Positions 19,163 through 27,533 of a DNA stretch of 64,000 bases are shown piece by piece (positions within the stretch are counted from its first letter, which is position 1; each line of letters opens with the position of its first letter). Position numbers and translations under genes: made by a program. Below the pieces are notes generated by a model, which had not been told where the DNA came from, did no database searches, and saw only the letters and a program-made list of their open reading frames with translations. Source of the DNA: Gemmatirosa kalamazoonensis (lineage in GTDB: Bacteria; Gemmatimonadota; Gemmatimonadetes; Gemmatimonadales; Gemmatimonadaceae); contig NZ_CP007128.1 of NCBI RefSeq assembly GCF_000522985.1, positions 1,038,220 through 1,102,219 on the forward strand, read 5' to 3'.

Positions 19163-19697
19163 CCGCCGCCCCGCAGCGCGGCGACTCGCCGTCGCCGCGC
19201 TGCTCGTCGCATCCGCGTTCGCCCGACCCGCCGGTCCCGCGTTAGGCGCCGAGCCGGGCGCGCCGCAGGCGGTCGTGCAGAGCGCGGAGCGGTACGCCGT
19301 CGTCGTGCATCCGTCGACGCCGGTGAGCGACGTCACGCTCGCGCAGCTGCGGCGGATCTTCCGCGGCGAGCAGCAGTTCTGGTCGGGCGGCGCGCGCGTC
19401 GTGCTGCTCGTGCAGGCGCCGGGCACGAACGAGCGCGGGGTGATCCTGCGCCGCGTGTACGAGATGGACGAGAGCGCGTTCAAGCGCTACTGGATCGGCA
19501 AGACGTTCCGCGACGAGGTCGCGACGGGTCCGAAGATCGTCTCCACGAGCGCGCTCGCGCGCCGCCTCGCCGCGGCGATCCCGGGCGCGGTCGCCGTCAT
19601 CCCGCTCTCCGCGGTGGACGAGAGCGTGCGCATCGTCCGCGTCGACGGCCACACGCCGGACGACGCGGGCTATCCCATCATCGGCGGGGGCAGCTGA
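19146..19697 (+). CDS. periplasmic phosphate-binding-like protein (PBP), second copy
   Basis: The protein has 183 residues and a GTG start inside the end of the porin gene. A signal peptide (LAVAALLVASAFARPAG) leads into ERYAVVVHPSTPVSDVT, LAQLRRIFRGEQ, GARVVLLVQAPG and FKRYWIGKTF. It is strongly similar along its length to the protein at 9540-10046. It ends two bases before the ATG of the GGDEF-EAL gene. Its likely role is to bind a periplasmic ligand and signal to that membrane protein. No ABC transporter genes are present. Confidence 0.75.
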   Translation: MRPITDRRPAARRLAVAALLVASAFARPAGPALGAEPGAPQAVVQSAERYAVVVHPSTPVSDVTLAQLRRIFRGEQQFWSGGARVVLLVQAPGTNERGVILRRVYEMDESAFKRYWIGKTFRDEVATGPKIVSTSALARRLAAAIPGAVAVIPLSAVDESVRIVRVDGHTPDDAGYPIIGGGS

Positions 19698-19699
19698 CC

Positions 19700-21919
19700 A
19701 TGCGCCTCCCGACGATGCACGTGCTCCACGCGCGCACGCTGCGGGCCCGCTTCGCGCGCGCGTTCGGCGCGCTGCTCGCGCTCGCGACGCTGAACATGGG
19801 CGCCTACTACTGGGGCGCACGGCAGCGCACGCGCGTGTTCAACGTGCTGCACGCTTCCATCGGCCGACACAGCGCGCTCACCGAGGCGCGCACGGAGCTC
19901 GAGGACCACTACAAGCGCGTGAAGGTCGTCAGCGACCTGATGGGAGTCGAGGGCATGTCCGCCACCACGGCGGAGCGACAGGGCACCGTGCGCGCGATCA
20001 ACGGCATCCGCGACCGGCTCGCCGAGGTCGCCGCCACGGCCGCCGCGGACCACGACGACGACCTCGTGGACAGCGGCCTCGCCGACGCGCTGATCCCCGG
20101 CGTGAAGGCGCGCGTGGACTCGCTCACCGCGTCGTGGACGCGGTTCTACCTGATGCAGGCCCGCGACCCGGCCGTCGCCATCTCGGAGGTCGCGGTCACG
20201 GCGGAGCCGCTCGCCCAGCGACTGTTGGGCACCGACCTGCCGGCGGCGATCCGCGCGCAGCACCGGCGTGTGGATCTCGCGAGCGCGGAGTTCGTGCGCA
20301 CGGACCGCGCGTCGTCGGCGGTGATGTGGGCGATCCTCGCGCTCTCCGGGCTGTGCGGCTTCGCGCTCTCGTACGTGCTGTCGCGCGACCTGCTCGGCGC
20401 GATCGGCGCGCTGAAGGTGGGCGTCGACCGCTTCGGCGCCGGAGAGCTCGCGTACCGCGTCGCGGTGAGGAAGTGCGAGGAGCTGCACGAGGTGGGCGAG
20501 AGCCTGAACGCGATGGCGGGACGTCTCGCGCAGGCGCGGCTGGACCTCGAGGCGCGCAACCAGGAGCTCGCGCACCTCGCGTTCCGCGACTCGCTCACGC
20601 TGCTCGCGAACCGCGCGCTGTTCCGCGACCGCGTCGAGCGCGCGCTCGGCCAGCCGGACGGCCCGCAGGACGTGTTCGTGCTGTTCATCGACCTCGACGA
20701 CTTCAAGAGCATCAACGACACGCTCGGCCACGCGTCCGGCGACCGGCTGCTCGTCGACGTCGCGTCGCGGCTGCTGAACGCGACGCGCGGCATCGACACC
20801 GTCGCGCGCCTCGGCGGCGACGAGTTCGCGATCCTGCTCGGCCAGGTGCACGACGTGCACGACGCGGTGCTCGTGGCGGAGCGGGTGATCGCGGCGATGC
20901 GGACGCCGTTCGCGTTAGGCACCCGCCTCGTGCACGTCGGGGCGAGCGTGGGCATCGCGTCGGGCCGCGACGGCGCGGACGCCGAGGAGCTGCTGCGGAA
21001 CGCCGACGTCGCGATGTACCGCGCGAAGGCGTCGGGCAAGGGGCGCCACACGGTGTTCGAGCCGGCGATGCACGCCGCGCTGCTCGACCGCGTGGAGCTG
21101 GAGGCGGAGCTGCGCGACGCGCTGCGCCGCGAGGAGCTCACGGTCTCGTACCAGCCGATCGTGGAGCTGGCGACGGGACGCGTCACCGGCTTCGAGGCGC
21201 TGGCGCGGTGGACGCACGCGCGGCGCGGCATCGTGCCGCCGGGCGTGTTCGTGCCGCTCGCCGAGGAGACGGGGGCGATCCTGCCGCTGGGCCGCTGGGT
21301 GCTCGCGCGCGCGTGCAGCGAGGCGGTGCGCTGGCGCGCGGACGCGCCGGACGCGCCGCCGGTGGGAGTCAGCGTGAACGTCTCCGGCCGTCAGGTGGAG
21401 GACCCGTCGTTCGTCGACGACCTGCGCGCGGTGCTCACCGCCACCGGGCTGGAGCCGTCGTCGCTCACGCTGGAGATCACGGAGTCGGTGATCATGCGCG
21501 ACAGCGAGACGACGCTGCGCTTCCTGCGCGAGGTGAAGTCGCTCGGCGTGCGCGTCGCGATCGACGACTTCGGCACCGGCTACTCGTCGCTCGCGTACCT
21601 GCAGCGCTTCCCGGTCGACGTGCTGAAGATCGACAAGGCGTTCGTCGACCAGGTGGCCCAGGGCGGCAACGACGCGGCGATCGCGCGGACGATCGTGTCG
21701 CTGGCCGAGACGCTCGGACTGCGCACGGTGGCCGAGGGGATCGAGCGCCCGGACCAGCACGCGGGCCTGCGCCTGCTCGGCTGCCAGCTCGGCCAGGGCT
21801 TCCACTACGCGCGGCCGCTCGGCGCGCACGACGCGGCGGCGTTCCTCCGGCAGCGGCGGGGCGGCGAGGGGGTCGCCGAGGAGACGACGCTGCGGCGCCG
21901 CGGCGGCCTCCGGGCCTGA
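19700..21919 (+). CDS. membrane GGDEF-EAL c-di-GMP enzyme, second copy
   Basis: The protein has 739 residues with the same order as its paralogue at 10060-12201: TM, periplasmic domain, TM, HAMP, GGDEF, EAL. RLGGDEFAIL (near 372), the I-site RGID, GFEALARW (near 498) and DDFGTGYSS are all intact. The cytoplasmic half is much more conserved with the paralogue than the periplasmic half, which suggests the two copies sense different states or ligands. LLGTDLPAAIR is present in both; the DNA reads GTTAGGC in the first copy and GTTGGGC in this one. Confidence 0.93.
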   Translation: MRLPTMHVLHARTLRARFARAFGALLALATLNMGAYYWGARQRTRVFNVLHASIGRHSALTEARTELEDHYKRVKVVSDLMGVEGMSATTAERQGTVRAINGIRDRLAEVAATAAADHDDDLVDSGLADALIPGVKARVDSLTASWTRFYLMQARDPAVAISEVAVTAEPLAQRLLGTDLPAAIRAQHRRVDLASAEFVRTDRASSAVMWAILALSGLCGFALSYVLSRDLLGAIGALKVGVDRFGAGELAYRVAVRKCEELHEVGESLNAMAGRLAQARLDLEARNQELAHLAFRDSLTLLANRALFRDRVERALGQPDGPQDVFVLFIDLDDFKSINDTLGHASGDRLLVDVASRLLNATRGIDTVARLGGDEFAILLGQVHDVHDAVLVAERVIAAMRTPFALGTRLVHVGASVGIASGRDGADAEELLRNADVAMYRAKASGKGRHTVFEPAMHAALLDRVELEAELRDALRREELTVSYQPIVELATGRVTGFEALARWTHARRGIVPPGVFVPLAEETGAILPLGRWVLARACSEAVRWRADAPDAPPVGVSVNVSGRQVEDPSFVDDLRAVLTATGLEPSSLTLEITESVIMRDSETTLRFLREVKSLGVRVAIDDFGTGYSSLAYLQRFPVDVLKIDKAFVDQVAQGGNDAAIARTIVSLAETLGLRTVAEGIERPDQHAGLRLLGCQLGQGFHYARPLGAHDAAAFLRQRRGGEGVAEETTLRRRGGLRA

Positions 21920-22050
21920 CCCAAGTCGTTGCGCCGCAACGAGGTGACGATCGTGAGACGGTCCGCGCCGATCATGTGCCCCGTGAGCCGTGCATGGGAG
22001 CCGGCCACGCCAGCGAGTGCACGACCAGCGGAGCGAGACCAGCACGACGA

Positions 22051-22082
22051 CGGCGGCCCGAGCAGCGATGCTCGGGCCGCCG
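22051..22082 (+). terminator. strong GNRA-loop hairpin after the GGDEF-EAL operon
   Basis: CGGCGGCCCGAGCA pairs perfectly with TGCTCGGGCCGCCG around a GCGA tetraloop, about 130 bases after the operon stop. Only short T stretches follow, so it may work with a termination factor or stabilise the 3' end. Confidence 0.5.
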
Positions 22083-22110
22083 TGCCGTTCCGGCTCTGGC
22101 TCTTTGTATT

Positions 22111-22267
22111 GAACCGCAGAGGGCCGCAGAGCCTTTCATTTGAACCACAGAGGACACAGAGGACACAGAGGAGAACCACTTTTGTTGGTTTCCTCCGTGT
22201 CCTCCGTGTCCTCTGTGGTTCAAAGAAAAGGCAGTCCTCTGCGGCCCTCTGCGGCCCTCTGCGGTTC
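22111..22267. repeat. nested hairpin elements: one palindrome inside another
   Basis: The outer arms are GAACCGCAGAGGGCCGCAGAG (from 22111) and its inverted tandem (CTCTGCGGCC repeated, ending GCGGTTC at 22267). Inside, at 22141-22222, is a complete second hairpin of ACAGAGGAC units (TGAACCACAGAGGACACAG against TCCTCTGTGGTTCA). The gap 21920-22307 contains this and the GNRA hairpin, but no gene I can support. The outer element belongs to the same sequence family as those at 25263 and 35903. Confidence 0.85.
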
Positions 22268-22307
22268 GATACGACGAGGCAGTCCCTGCGCCTCCGCGTG
22301 CACCGAC

Positions 22308-23924
22308 TCAGGGCACGGTGCCGGTGCCCAGCACGTCGACGACCTGCTTCACGGTGACCGGCCCGAGGCCGAGTGCGCGCACGCCGGGCTCGATCGCCTT
22401 GCGGTCGCCGACGATGACCACGAGCAGCCGTCCCGTGTCGAGGTACTGCCGCGCGACGCGCTGCACGTCGCCCTGGCCGACCTGCTCCACGCGCCGATCG
22501 TACGACCCGTAGTAGTCGAGCGGCAGCCCGTACACGACGAGCGGCACGAGACGGCTCGCGATGTCCCCGGTCGTCTCGAACTCGCCCGGGAGCTGGAGCT
22601 CGAGGTAGCGCTTCGCCTTCGCCAGCTCCGCGTTAGGCACCGTGTCGCCGATCGCCTTCAGCTCGCGCACGAACTCGGTGAGCGCGGAGTCGGTCTTCGC
22701 GCCCGTGACCTCGGCGCCGGCGATGAACGGCCCCGCCGCGCGGCGCATCCCGAAGCCGGAGCCCGCGCCGTACGTGAAGCCGTGCGTCTCGCGCAGGTTC
22801 TGGTTCAGCCGGCTCGTGAAGCTCCCGCCGAGGATCGTGTTCATCACCTCCAGCGGGAAGTAGTCCGCCGTGGCGCGCGGCGCGCCGACGAGCCCCACGC
22901 GCACCGACGTCTGCGGCGCGCCCGGCTTGTCGACGAGCAGCACCGACGTCGCGCCGCGCGGCGGCGGCGCGGGCGCGACGGGCGGCGGCAGCTCGCCGCG
23001 CGTCCACGCGCCGAACGCACGCTCGGCGCGCCGCGCCACGTCGTCCGGTGTGAGGTCGCCGACGGCGATCAGCGTCGCCGCGTTGGGCCGGTAATGCACG
23101 CGCCAGAAGCCGACGACGTCGTCGCGCGTCGTGGCGCGCGTCGTCGCCTCGCTGCCGCCCAACGGACGGCCGTACGGGTGATTCAGCCCGAACAGCGTCT
23201 GCGCGAACGCGCGATCGGCGACCTCGGTGGGCTCGTCGCGGATCTGGAGCAGCTCGGTGAGCCGCTCGGTCTTCAGCCGCGCGAACTCGCGCGCCGGGAA
23301 CGTCGGCCGGAGCGTGACGTCGGCGTACAGCGCGAGCGCGCTGTCGAGCTGCGCGGTCGGCGTGTGCAGCGTGACCATCGAGTAGTCCCACGCCGCGCTC
23401 GCGCCGAGCTGCACGCCGAGGTACGACGTCTGGTCGGCGATCTGCAGCGACGTGCGCGTCGCCGTGCCTTCGGTGAGCAGCGCGGCGGTGAGCGTGGCGA
23501 GCCCCGATCGGTTCGGCGGGTCGGCCTCGCCGCCGGCGTTCAGCACGAGCACGAAGTCGGCGAGCGGGAGCTCGTGCTGCTCGACGACGATCAGGCGCAG
23601 CCCGTTCGGCAGCGTGCGCTCCGTCATCGGCGGCGGCGTGAGCGCCGGCGGCGGACCGAGACGCGGAGGGACGGTGTCGATCTGCGCACCGGCGATGCTC
23701 GACACGAGGCAGCACGCGGCGAGGATCCGCGTGGCGGCGCGGGGCGCCCCGTTAGGCACGGCTCGGTGAGACGTGGAGCGCGGATCACGCGGATCGCGCG
23801 GATAGGGTGTAGGCTCGTGCCCTCGGCCCATCCGCGTGATCCGCGTGATCCGCGCTCCACACCCGGGAGGAGCCGTCCCCACCGAGGAATCCCGGGGCGG
23901 CGCGACGAAGGCCCGGTCGCTCAT
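22308..23924 (-). CDS. exported M16 peptidase, non-catalytic partner subunit
   Basis: The ATG at 23924 overlaps the upstream stop (ATGA), but the signal peptide (RILAACCLVSSIAGAQ) begins only about 60 residues later, just after a GTG at 23759. The intervening residues (ARITRITRMG, YPRDPRDPR) are encoded by a hairpin element. So either the GTG is the working start, or the coupled start makes a long leader. The body is a two-domain M16 protein lacking HxxEH (PNGLRLIVVEQHELP) with the R/Y pair region (LPGEFETTGDIASRLV). It pairs with the catalytic subunit encoded upstream. Confidence 0.85.
   Translation of the reverse strand: MSDRAFVAPPRDSSVGTAPPGCGARITRITRMGRGHEPTPYPRDPRDPRSTSHRAVPNGAPRAATRILAACCLVSSIAGAQIDTVPPRLGPPPALTPPPMTERTLPNGLRLIVVEQHELPLADFVLVLNAGGEADPPNRSGLATLTAALLTEGTATRTSLQIADQTSYLGVQLGASAAWDYSMVTLHTPTAQLDSALALYADVTLRPTFPAREFARLKTERLTELLQIRDEPTEVADRAFAQTLFGLNHPYGRPLGGSEATTRATTRDDVVGFWRVHYRPNAATLIAVGDLTPDDVARRAERAFGAWTRGELPPPVAPAPPPRGATSVLLVDKPGAPQTSVRVGLVGAPRATADYFPLEVMNTILGGSFTSRLNQNLRETHGFTYGAGSGFGMRRAAGPFIAGAEVTGAKTDSALTEFVRELKAIGDTVPNAELAKAKRYLELQLPGEFETTGDIASRLVPLVVYGLPLDYYGSYDRRVEQVGQGDVQRVARQYLDTGRLLVVIVGDRKAIEPGVRALGLGPVTVKQVVDVLGTGTVP
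23773..23860. repeat. hairpin element between coupled M16 genes
   Basis: The left arm GTGGAGCGCGGATCACGCGG (from 23773) and the right arm of ATCCGCGTG units ending CGCTCCAC (at 23860) pair over about 30 bases. It lies between the ATGA junction and the signal peptide of the downstream M16 gene, and its frame is open. Its repeat unit resembles that of the element at 52101-52175. Confidence 0.8.
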
Positions 23925-25366
23925 TTCGTCACCTTCATCGCCGCTCCCCCGATCGCCAGCGACCGCTGTCCGTTAGGCACGATGGTGAGCACCACCTTCG
24001 GCTGCAGCAGGTACGTGCGTGCCGCGCGCCTGACGTCGGCCGCGGTCACGGCGTCGTAGCGCGCCGCGTCGCGCTGCACGAAGTCGGGGGTGCCCGCGAG
24101 ATAGTCGTAGTAGTTCAGCAGGTCCGCCTTCCCCTCGACGCTCGCGAGCCGGTCGAGGAAGCCGGCGCGGATGGAGTTGCGCGCGCGCACGAGCTCGCGC
24201 TCGGTGATCCCCTGCTCCGCGACGCGTCGGAGCTCGGCGTCCACCGTCGCCGCGAGCACGGCGGGCGAGCGGCCCTCCTTCGGCGACACGATCACCTCGA
24301 ACACGCTCGCGAGGCGGCGGCTCCCCTGGAACGCGGTCACCTCCTGCGCGACCTGCGTGTCGTAGACGAGCTGCTTGTACAGCCGCGAGTTCTTGTCGCC
24401 GGCGAGGACGAACGCGAGCACGTCGAGCACCGCGTCGTCGGGAGAGAACGCGGGCGGCGTGGGCCACGCGTACCAGAAGCGCGGGAGCTGCACGTCGTCC
24501 TCGAGCACGAGCACCGTGTCCTTCGTCAGGCGCACGGGCGCCGGCGTGGGACGCGGCGGCATGGCGGGCCCGCGCGGGATGGCGCCGAAGTACTTCGCGA
24601 TCCACGACTTCGCCGAGTCGGGCGCGAAGTCGCCGGCAACGACGAGCGTCGCGTTGTTCGGCGCGTAGTACGTGCGGAAGAACTGCTTCACGTCGTCGAG
24701 CGTGGCCGCCGAGAGGTCGGCCATGGAGCCGATGACGGGCCACGAGTACGGGTGCCCGCGCGGGAACAGCGCCGCGGCGATCGTCTCGTCGGCGTGACCG
24801 TAGGGCACGTTGTCGACGCGCTCGCGCCGCTCGTTCTTCACGACGTCGCGCTGCAGGTCGAGCTTCGCCTGGTCGAGCGGCGGCAGCAGCCAGCCCATGC
24901 GATCCGCGTCGAGCCAGAGCGCGAGCGGCAGCGCGTTCGCCGGCATCGACTCGTAGTAGTTCGTGCGGTCCTCGGTGGTCGACCCGTTGTTGTTCGCCCC
25001 CGCCGCCTCGAGCAGCTGATCGAACCGCCCCGTCGGCACGTGCTCGGAGCCCATGAACATGACGTGCTCGAACAGGTGCGCGAACCCGGTGCGCCCGGGC
25101 TTCTCGTCGCCGGAGCCGACGTGGTACCACGTGTCGACCGCGACCACCGGCGTCGAGTGGTCCTCGTGCAGCACGACCTGCAGGCCGTTAGGCAGCGTGT
25201 ACCGCTCGAGCTTCAGCGCGGGGACGCTCTGCGCCTGCGCCGCGGTGCTCACCACGAGCAGCAACCACAGAGGACGCAGAGAACGCAGAGGACCACGGAG
25301 AGCACCTCTGCGTTCTCTGCGCCCTCTGTGGTTCGACACGCCGAGCCAATGGTTCGCGTTAGTCAC
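23921..25366 (-). CDS. exported M16 zinc peptidase, catalytic subunit
   Basis: The protein has 481 residues from a GTG (GTGACTAA) that overlaps the upstream stop. HLFEHVMF is the HxxEH zinc motif, VVKNERRER carries the downstream Glu region, and the C-terminal M16 repeat is complete. The N-terminus is unusual. The charged stretch RRERRGALRGPLRSLRPLW is encoded by a hairpin element and runs directly into the hydrophobic core LLLVVSTAAQAQ, so the element supplies the n-region of the signal peptide. It should act in the periplasm with the protein encoded downstream. Confidence 0.9.
   Translation of the reverse strand: MTNANHWLGVSNHRGRRERRGALRGPLRSLRPLWLLLVVSTAAQAQSVPALKLERYTLPNGLQVVLHEDHSTPVVAVDTWYHVGSGDEKPGRTGFAHLFEHVMFMGSEHVPTGRFDQLLEAAGANNNGSTTEDRTNYYESMPANALPLALWLDADRMGWLLPPLDQAKLDLQRDVVKNERRERVDNVPYGHADETIAAALFPRGHPYSWPVIGSMADLSAATLDDVKQFFRTYYAPNNATLVVAGDFAPDSAKSWIAKYFGAIPRGPAMPPRPTPAPVRLTKDTVLVLEDDVQLPRFWYAWPTPPAFSPDDAVLDVLAFVLAGDKNSRLYKQLVYDTQVAQEVTAFQGSRRLASVFEVIVSPKEGRSPAVLAATVDAELRRVAEQGITERELVRARNSIRAGFLDRLASVEGKADLLNYYDYLAGTPDFVQRDAARYDAVTAADVRRAARTYLLQPKVVLTIVPNGQRSLAIGGAAMKVTK
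25263..25333. repeat. hairpin element inside a signal-peptide coding region
   Basis: AACCACAGAGGACGCAGAGA on the left pairs with TCTGCG...CCCTCTGTGGTT on the right, with GGACGCAGA-type tandem units. It is the same family as 22111 and 35903. It lies wholly within the M16 gene at 23921-25366 and does not break the frame. Confidence 0.85.
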
Positions 25367-26063
25367 CGGGACTCTTCTCCACGAAGAAGACGAACGGCAC
25401 CTTCAGCGACTCGCCGAGCATGTAGCGCCACGTGAGCCGCTGGTTGCTCGAGATGGGGCTCGTCGGCGTCGGCGACGTGTAGGGCTCGATGCCGTAGCGG
25501 CGCGCGACGACGCTGAGCCGCAGCATGTGGAACGGGTCGCTCACGAGGATCGCCGCCTCGCGCTCGGCCGGGGTCGGCGCGGCGCCGTCGCCGCCGGCGG
25601 CGCGCACCGAGTCGCGGCGCACCGAGTCCTGGCGCACGATCTCGCGCAGCAGCGCGGCCGCGGCGCGCAGCGACTGGTCGGTGGTGCGCCCCTCGCTCTC
25701 CATGAGGATCGCGCTGTCCGGCACACCGTGCGCCACCGCGTACCGCCGCCCCACCGCCGCCTCGCTCGTCCAGTCGATGCCGCCGGGGCTCGTGCCGCGT
25801 CCGCCGGTGAAGATCATCCGACGTGCGAGCCCGTGCCGCCACAGGGTGAGCGCGTGGTCCAGCCGTGCGCGCAGCACCGGCGACGGCCGTCCGTCGTACT
25901 GCGCCGCGCCCATCACGATGATGGCGACCGCGGGACGCTCCATCGTCGCCGCCTGGTCGCGCCGCGCGGCGAGCAGCACGGCCACGAAGCAGCCGAGCCA
26001 CACCGCGAACACGATCGCGACGACCGCGCCGACTAGCCGAGCGACGATGCGAAGAGCACGCAT
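25359..26063 (-). CDS. YdcF/SanA-like (DUF218) membrane protein
   Basis: The protein has 234 residues. One TM helix (about 8-32) is followed by an extracytoplasmic domain with VAIIVMGAAQYDGRPSPVL, RMIFTGGRG, ESEGRTTDQSL and LVSDPFHMLR, the ordered motifs of the DUF218 fold. Relatives (ElyC, SanA, YdcF) are linked to envelope integrity, but their chemistry is unsettled. An Asp/Ser-rich insertion (RQDSVRRDSVRAAGG) interrupts the domain. The stop overlaps the start of the exported M16 pair, so it is probably the first or second gene of that operon. Confidence 0.8.
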   Translation of the reverse strand: MRALRIVARLVGAVVAIVFAVWLGCFVAVLLAARRDQAATMERPAVAIIVMGAAQYDGRPSPVLRARLDHALTLWRHGLARRMIFTGGRGTSPGGIDWTSEAAVGRRYAVAHGVPDSAILMESEGRTTDQSLRAAAALLREIVRQDSVRRDSVRAAGGDGAAPTPAEREAAILVSDPFHMLRLSVVARRYGIEPYTSPTPTSPISSNQRLTWRYMLGESLKVPFVFFVEKSPGD

Positions 26064-26082
26064 GACGAGAAGCTAGCGGCGC

Positions 26083-26670
26083 TCACTCGGCGAGACTCAG
26101 GACGGACAGCCAGAAGACATCGAATCGGAGCCGATGGTTGCCTTCCGGCTCGACCGCCACCTCGCCCGCGAGCCCGTCGAGAAATGCTACCGTGACGTCG
26201 CCGACGAGCGGCGCCGGCAGCCGCGGCGTGAGCGACAGCGCGGCGAACAGCCGCTCGATGGTCAGCGTCGCCTGGGCGCGGCGTGCCTCGCGCGAGCGAC
26301 GCACCGCGTCGCGCACCGCCTCGCCGCGCTCGCCCGCGAGCTCGCCGAGCGCGCGCAGCCGGCCGCTCGTCAGCTCCGCCTCGAGCCACCGCCACAGCGC
26401 GTCGAGCGCGGTCGCCGCGTCGGCGTCGGCCAGCGCGACCTCCTCGCCGTGCACGAGCTCCACGGTCACCCAGTCCACGAGGCGCGCGAGCAGCTCGTCG
26501 CGGTCGCGGAAGTGGTAGTGGATGAGCGCCTTGCTCACGCCGGCCGAGTCGGCGACGGTCTGGAGGCTCACCTGCGCGGCGCCGAGCTGGCCGACGCACT
26601 CCGCCGCCGCGGCGAGGATGCGCTCGGCGGCGTTGCCACGCGCGCGGGGGCGCTCGCTGGTCGATGCCAT
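26083..26670 (-). CDS. TetR-family transcriptional regulator
   Basis: The protein has 195 residues. The N-terminal helix-turn-helix (VSLQTVADSAGVSKALIHYHF) is typical TetR, ending in the YHF signature, and is followed by an all-helical ligand domain. It ends 20 bases before the YdcF-like gene on the same strand, so it may head the operon with the M16 pair and regulate it. The inducer is not predictable. Confidence 0.88.
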   Translation of the reverse strand: MASTSERPRARGNAAERILAAAAECVGQLGAAQVSLQTVADSAGVSKALIHYHFRDRDELLARLVDWVTVELVHGEEVALADADAATALDALWRWLEAELTSGRLRALGELAGERGEAVRDAVRRSREARRAQATLTIERLFAALSLTPRLPAPLVGDVTVAFLDGLAGEVAVEPEGNHRLRFDVFWLSVLSLAE

Positions 26671-26824
26671 GCCGGAAGGTTACGCACGGCGCGTGCGCGG
26701 GACAGGCTCGGTCCGCGCCGTTGATGACGGGAAGGTCATGCGTCGCTAGCGCGGCTTCGCTGGCGCGGCTCGGATGCATGCCTCAGATTGCCTCGTCCCG
26801 CCTCACCCCCGCCCTGCCCTTTCC

Positions 26825-27217
26825 ATGCTGCCGAAGCGCGTCCTTCTCGTCGAGGACAACGCGGACAATCGCTTCATCTACTCGGCGATGCTCCGCCATG
26901 CGGGCTACGAGGTGATCCTCGCGTCGAACGGGCACGAAGGACTCGACTTCGGCCGGACCCGCGCGCCGCACCTCGTCCTCATGGACATCTCGCTGCCGGG
27001 GCTCGACGGGCTGGAAGTGACGCGCCAGCTGAAGGCGGAGGAGGCGACGCGCGACACGCCCATCATCGCGCTCACCGCGCACGCGCTCCCCGCCGACCGG
27101 CTGCGCGCGCTCGAGGCGGGTTGCGACGCGTACCTGGCGAAGCCGATCTCGCCGCCAGCCGTGCTGGCCGAGGTGCGCCGCCTCATCGGCCCGCCCGTCG
27201 CCGAAGGCGTGTCGTGA
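26825..27217 (+). CDS. single-domain response regulator
   Basis: The protein has 130 residues and is a receiver domain only. LLVEDNADNR holds the acidic pocket, LVLMDISLPGLDG the phosphorylated Asp (near 53), IIALTAHAL the Thr and AKPIS the Lys. There is no output domain, so it acts as a CheY-like shuttle or phospho-relay intermediate. The ATG at 26825 fits the domain start better than one at 26774. No kinase is adjacent; those at 29791 and 60177 are possible partners. Confidence 0.9.
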   Translation: MLPKRVLLVEDNADNRFIYSAMLRHAGYEVILASNGHEGLDFGRTRAPHLVLMDISLPGLDGLEVTRQLKAEEATRDTPIIALTAHALPADRLRALEAGCDAYLAKPISPPAVLAEVRRLIGPPVAEGVS

Positions 27218-27504
27218 CGCGCCCGGCCCCGCGCGGGCCGGGAAAGCCGGCGAACGCTCCGGCGAAGTCCGCGCCGACGGCGCCGCCGCGGGGACTCGCC
27301 GCGCAGCTCGGCGTCATCCCGCACATGACGCAGGCGCGGAAGCCGGCCCCGCCGTCGCCGGGGAGGCCGGCTCGCCAAGCGACGCGCCGCCCGGACACAC
27401 ACGCGCCCGCGTCGGTGCGCGTGTCGTCCGTCCAGCCGTCGACGCTCGCGTCGCGGATGCCGCCGCTCGGCCTGCCGCACCGCGCGACGACTTCGGGGCG
27501 CTGA
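27214..27504 (+). CDS. small Pro/Ala-rich protein, doubtful
   Basis: GTG overlaps the stop of the receiver gene (GTGA). The 96 residues are rich in Pro, Ala and Arg with no recognisable domain. Third codon positions are mostly G or C, as in real genes here, and the tight coupling favours translation. Composition alone could also arise by chance in DNA this GC-rich. A reverse-strand ORF covers the same stretch. Confidence 0.35.
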   Translation: MTRPAPRGPGKPANAPAKSAPTAPPRGLAAQLGVIPHMTQARKPAPPSPGRPARQATRRPDTHAPASVRVSSVQPSTLASRMPPLGLPHRATTSGR

Positions 27505-27533
27505 GCCCGGTCGTCGAGTTCACGCGGAGAGGC

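Noticed and set aside
22111-22267. A CRISPR array, suggested by regularly repeated units
   Set aside because: Units are under ten bases, without unique spacers, and are arranged as an inverted pair; no cas genes are present.
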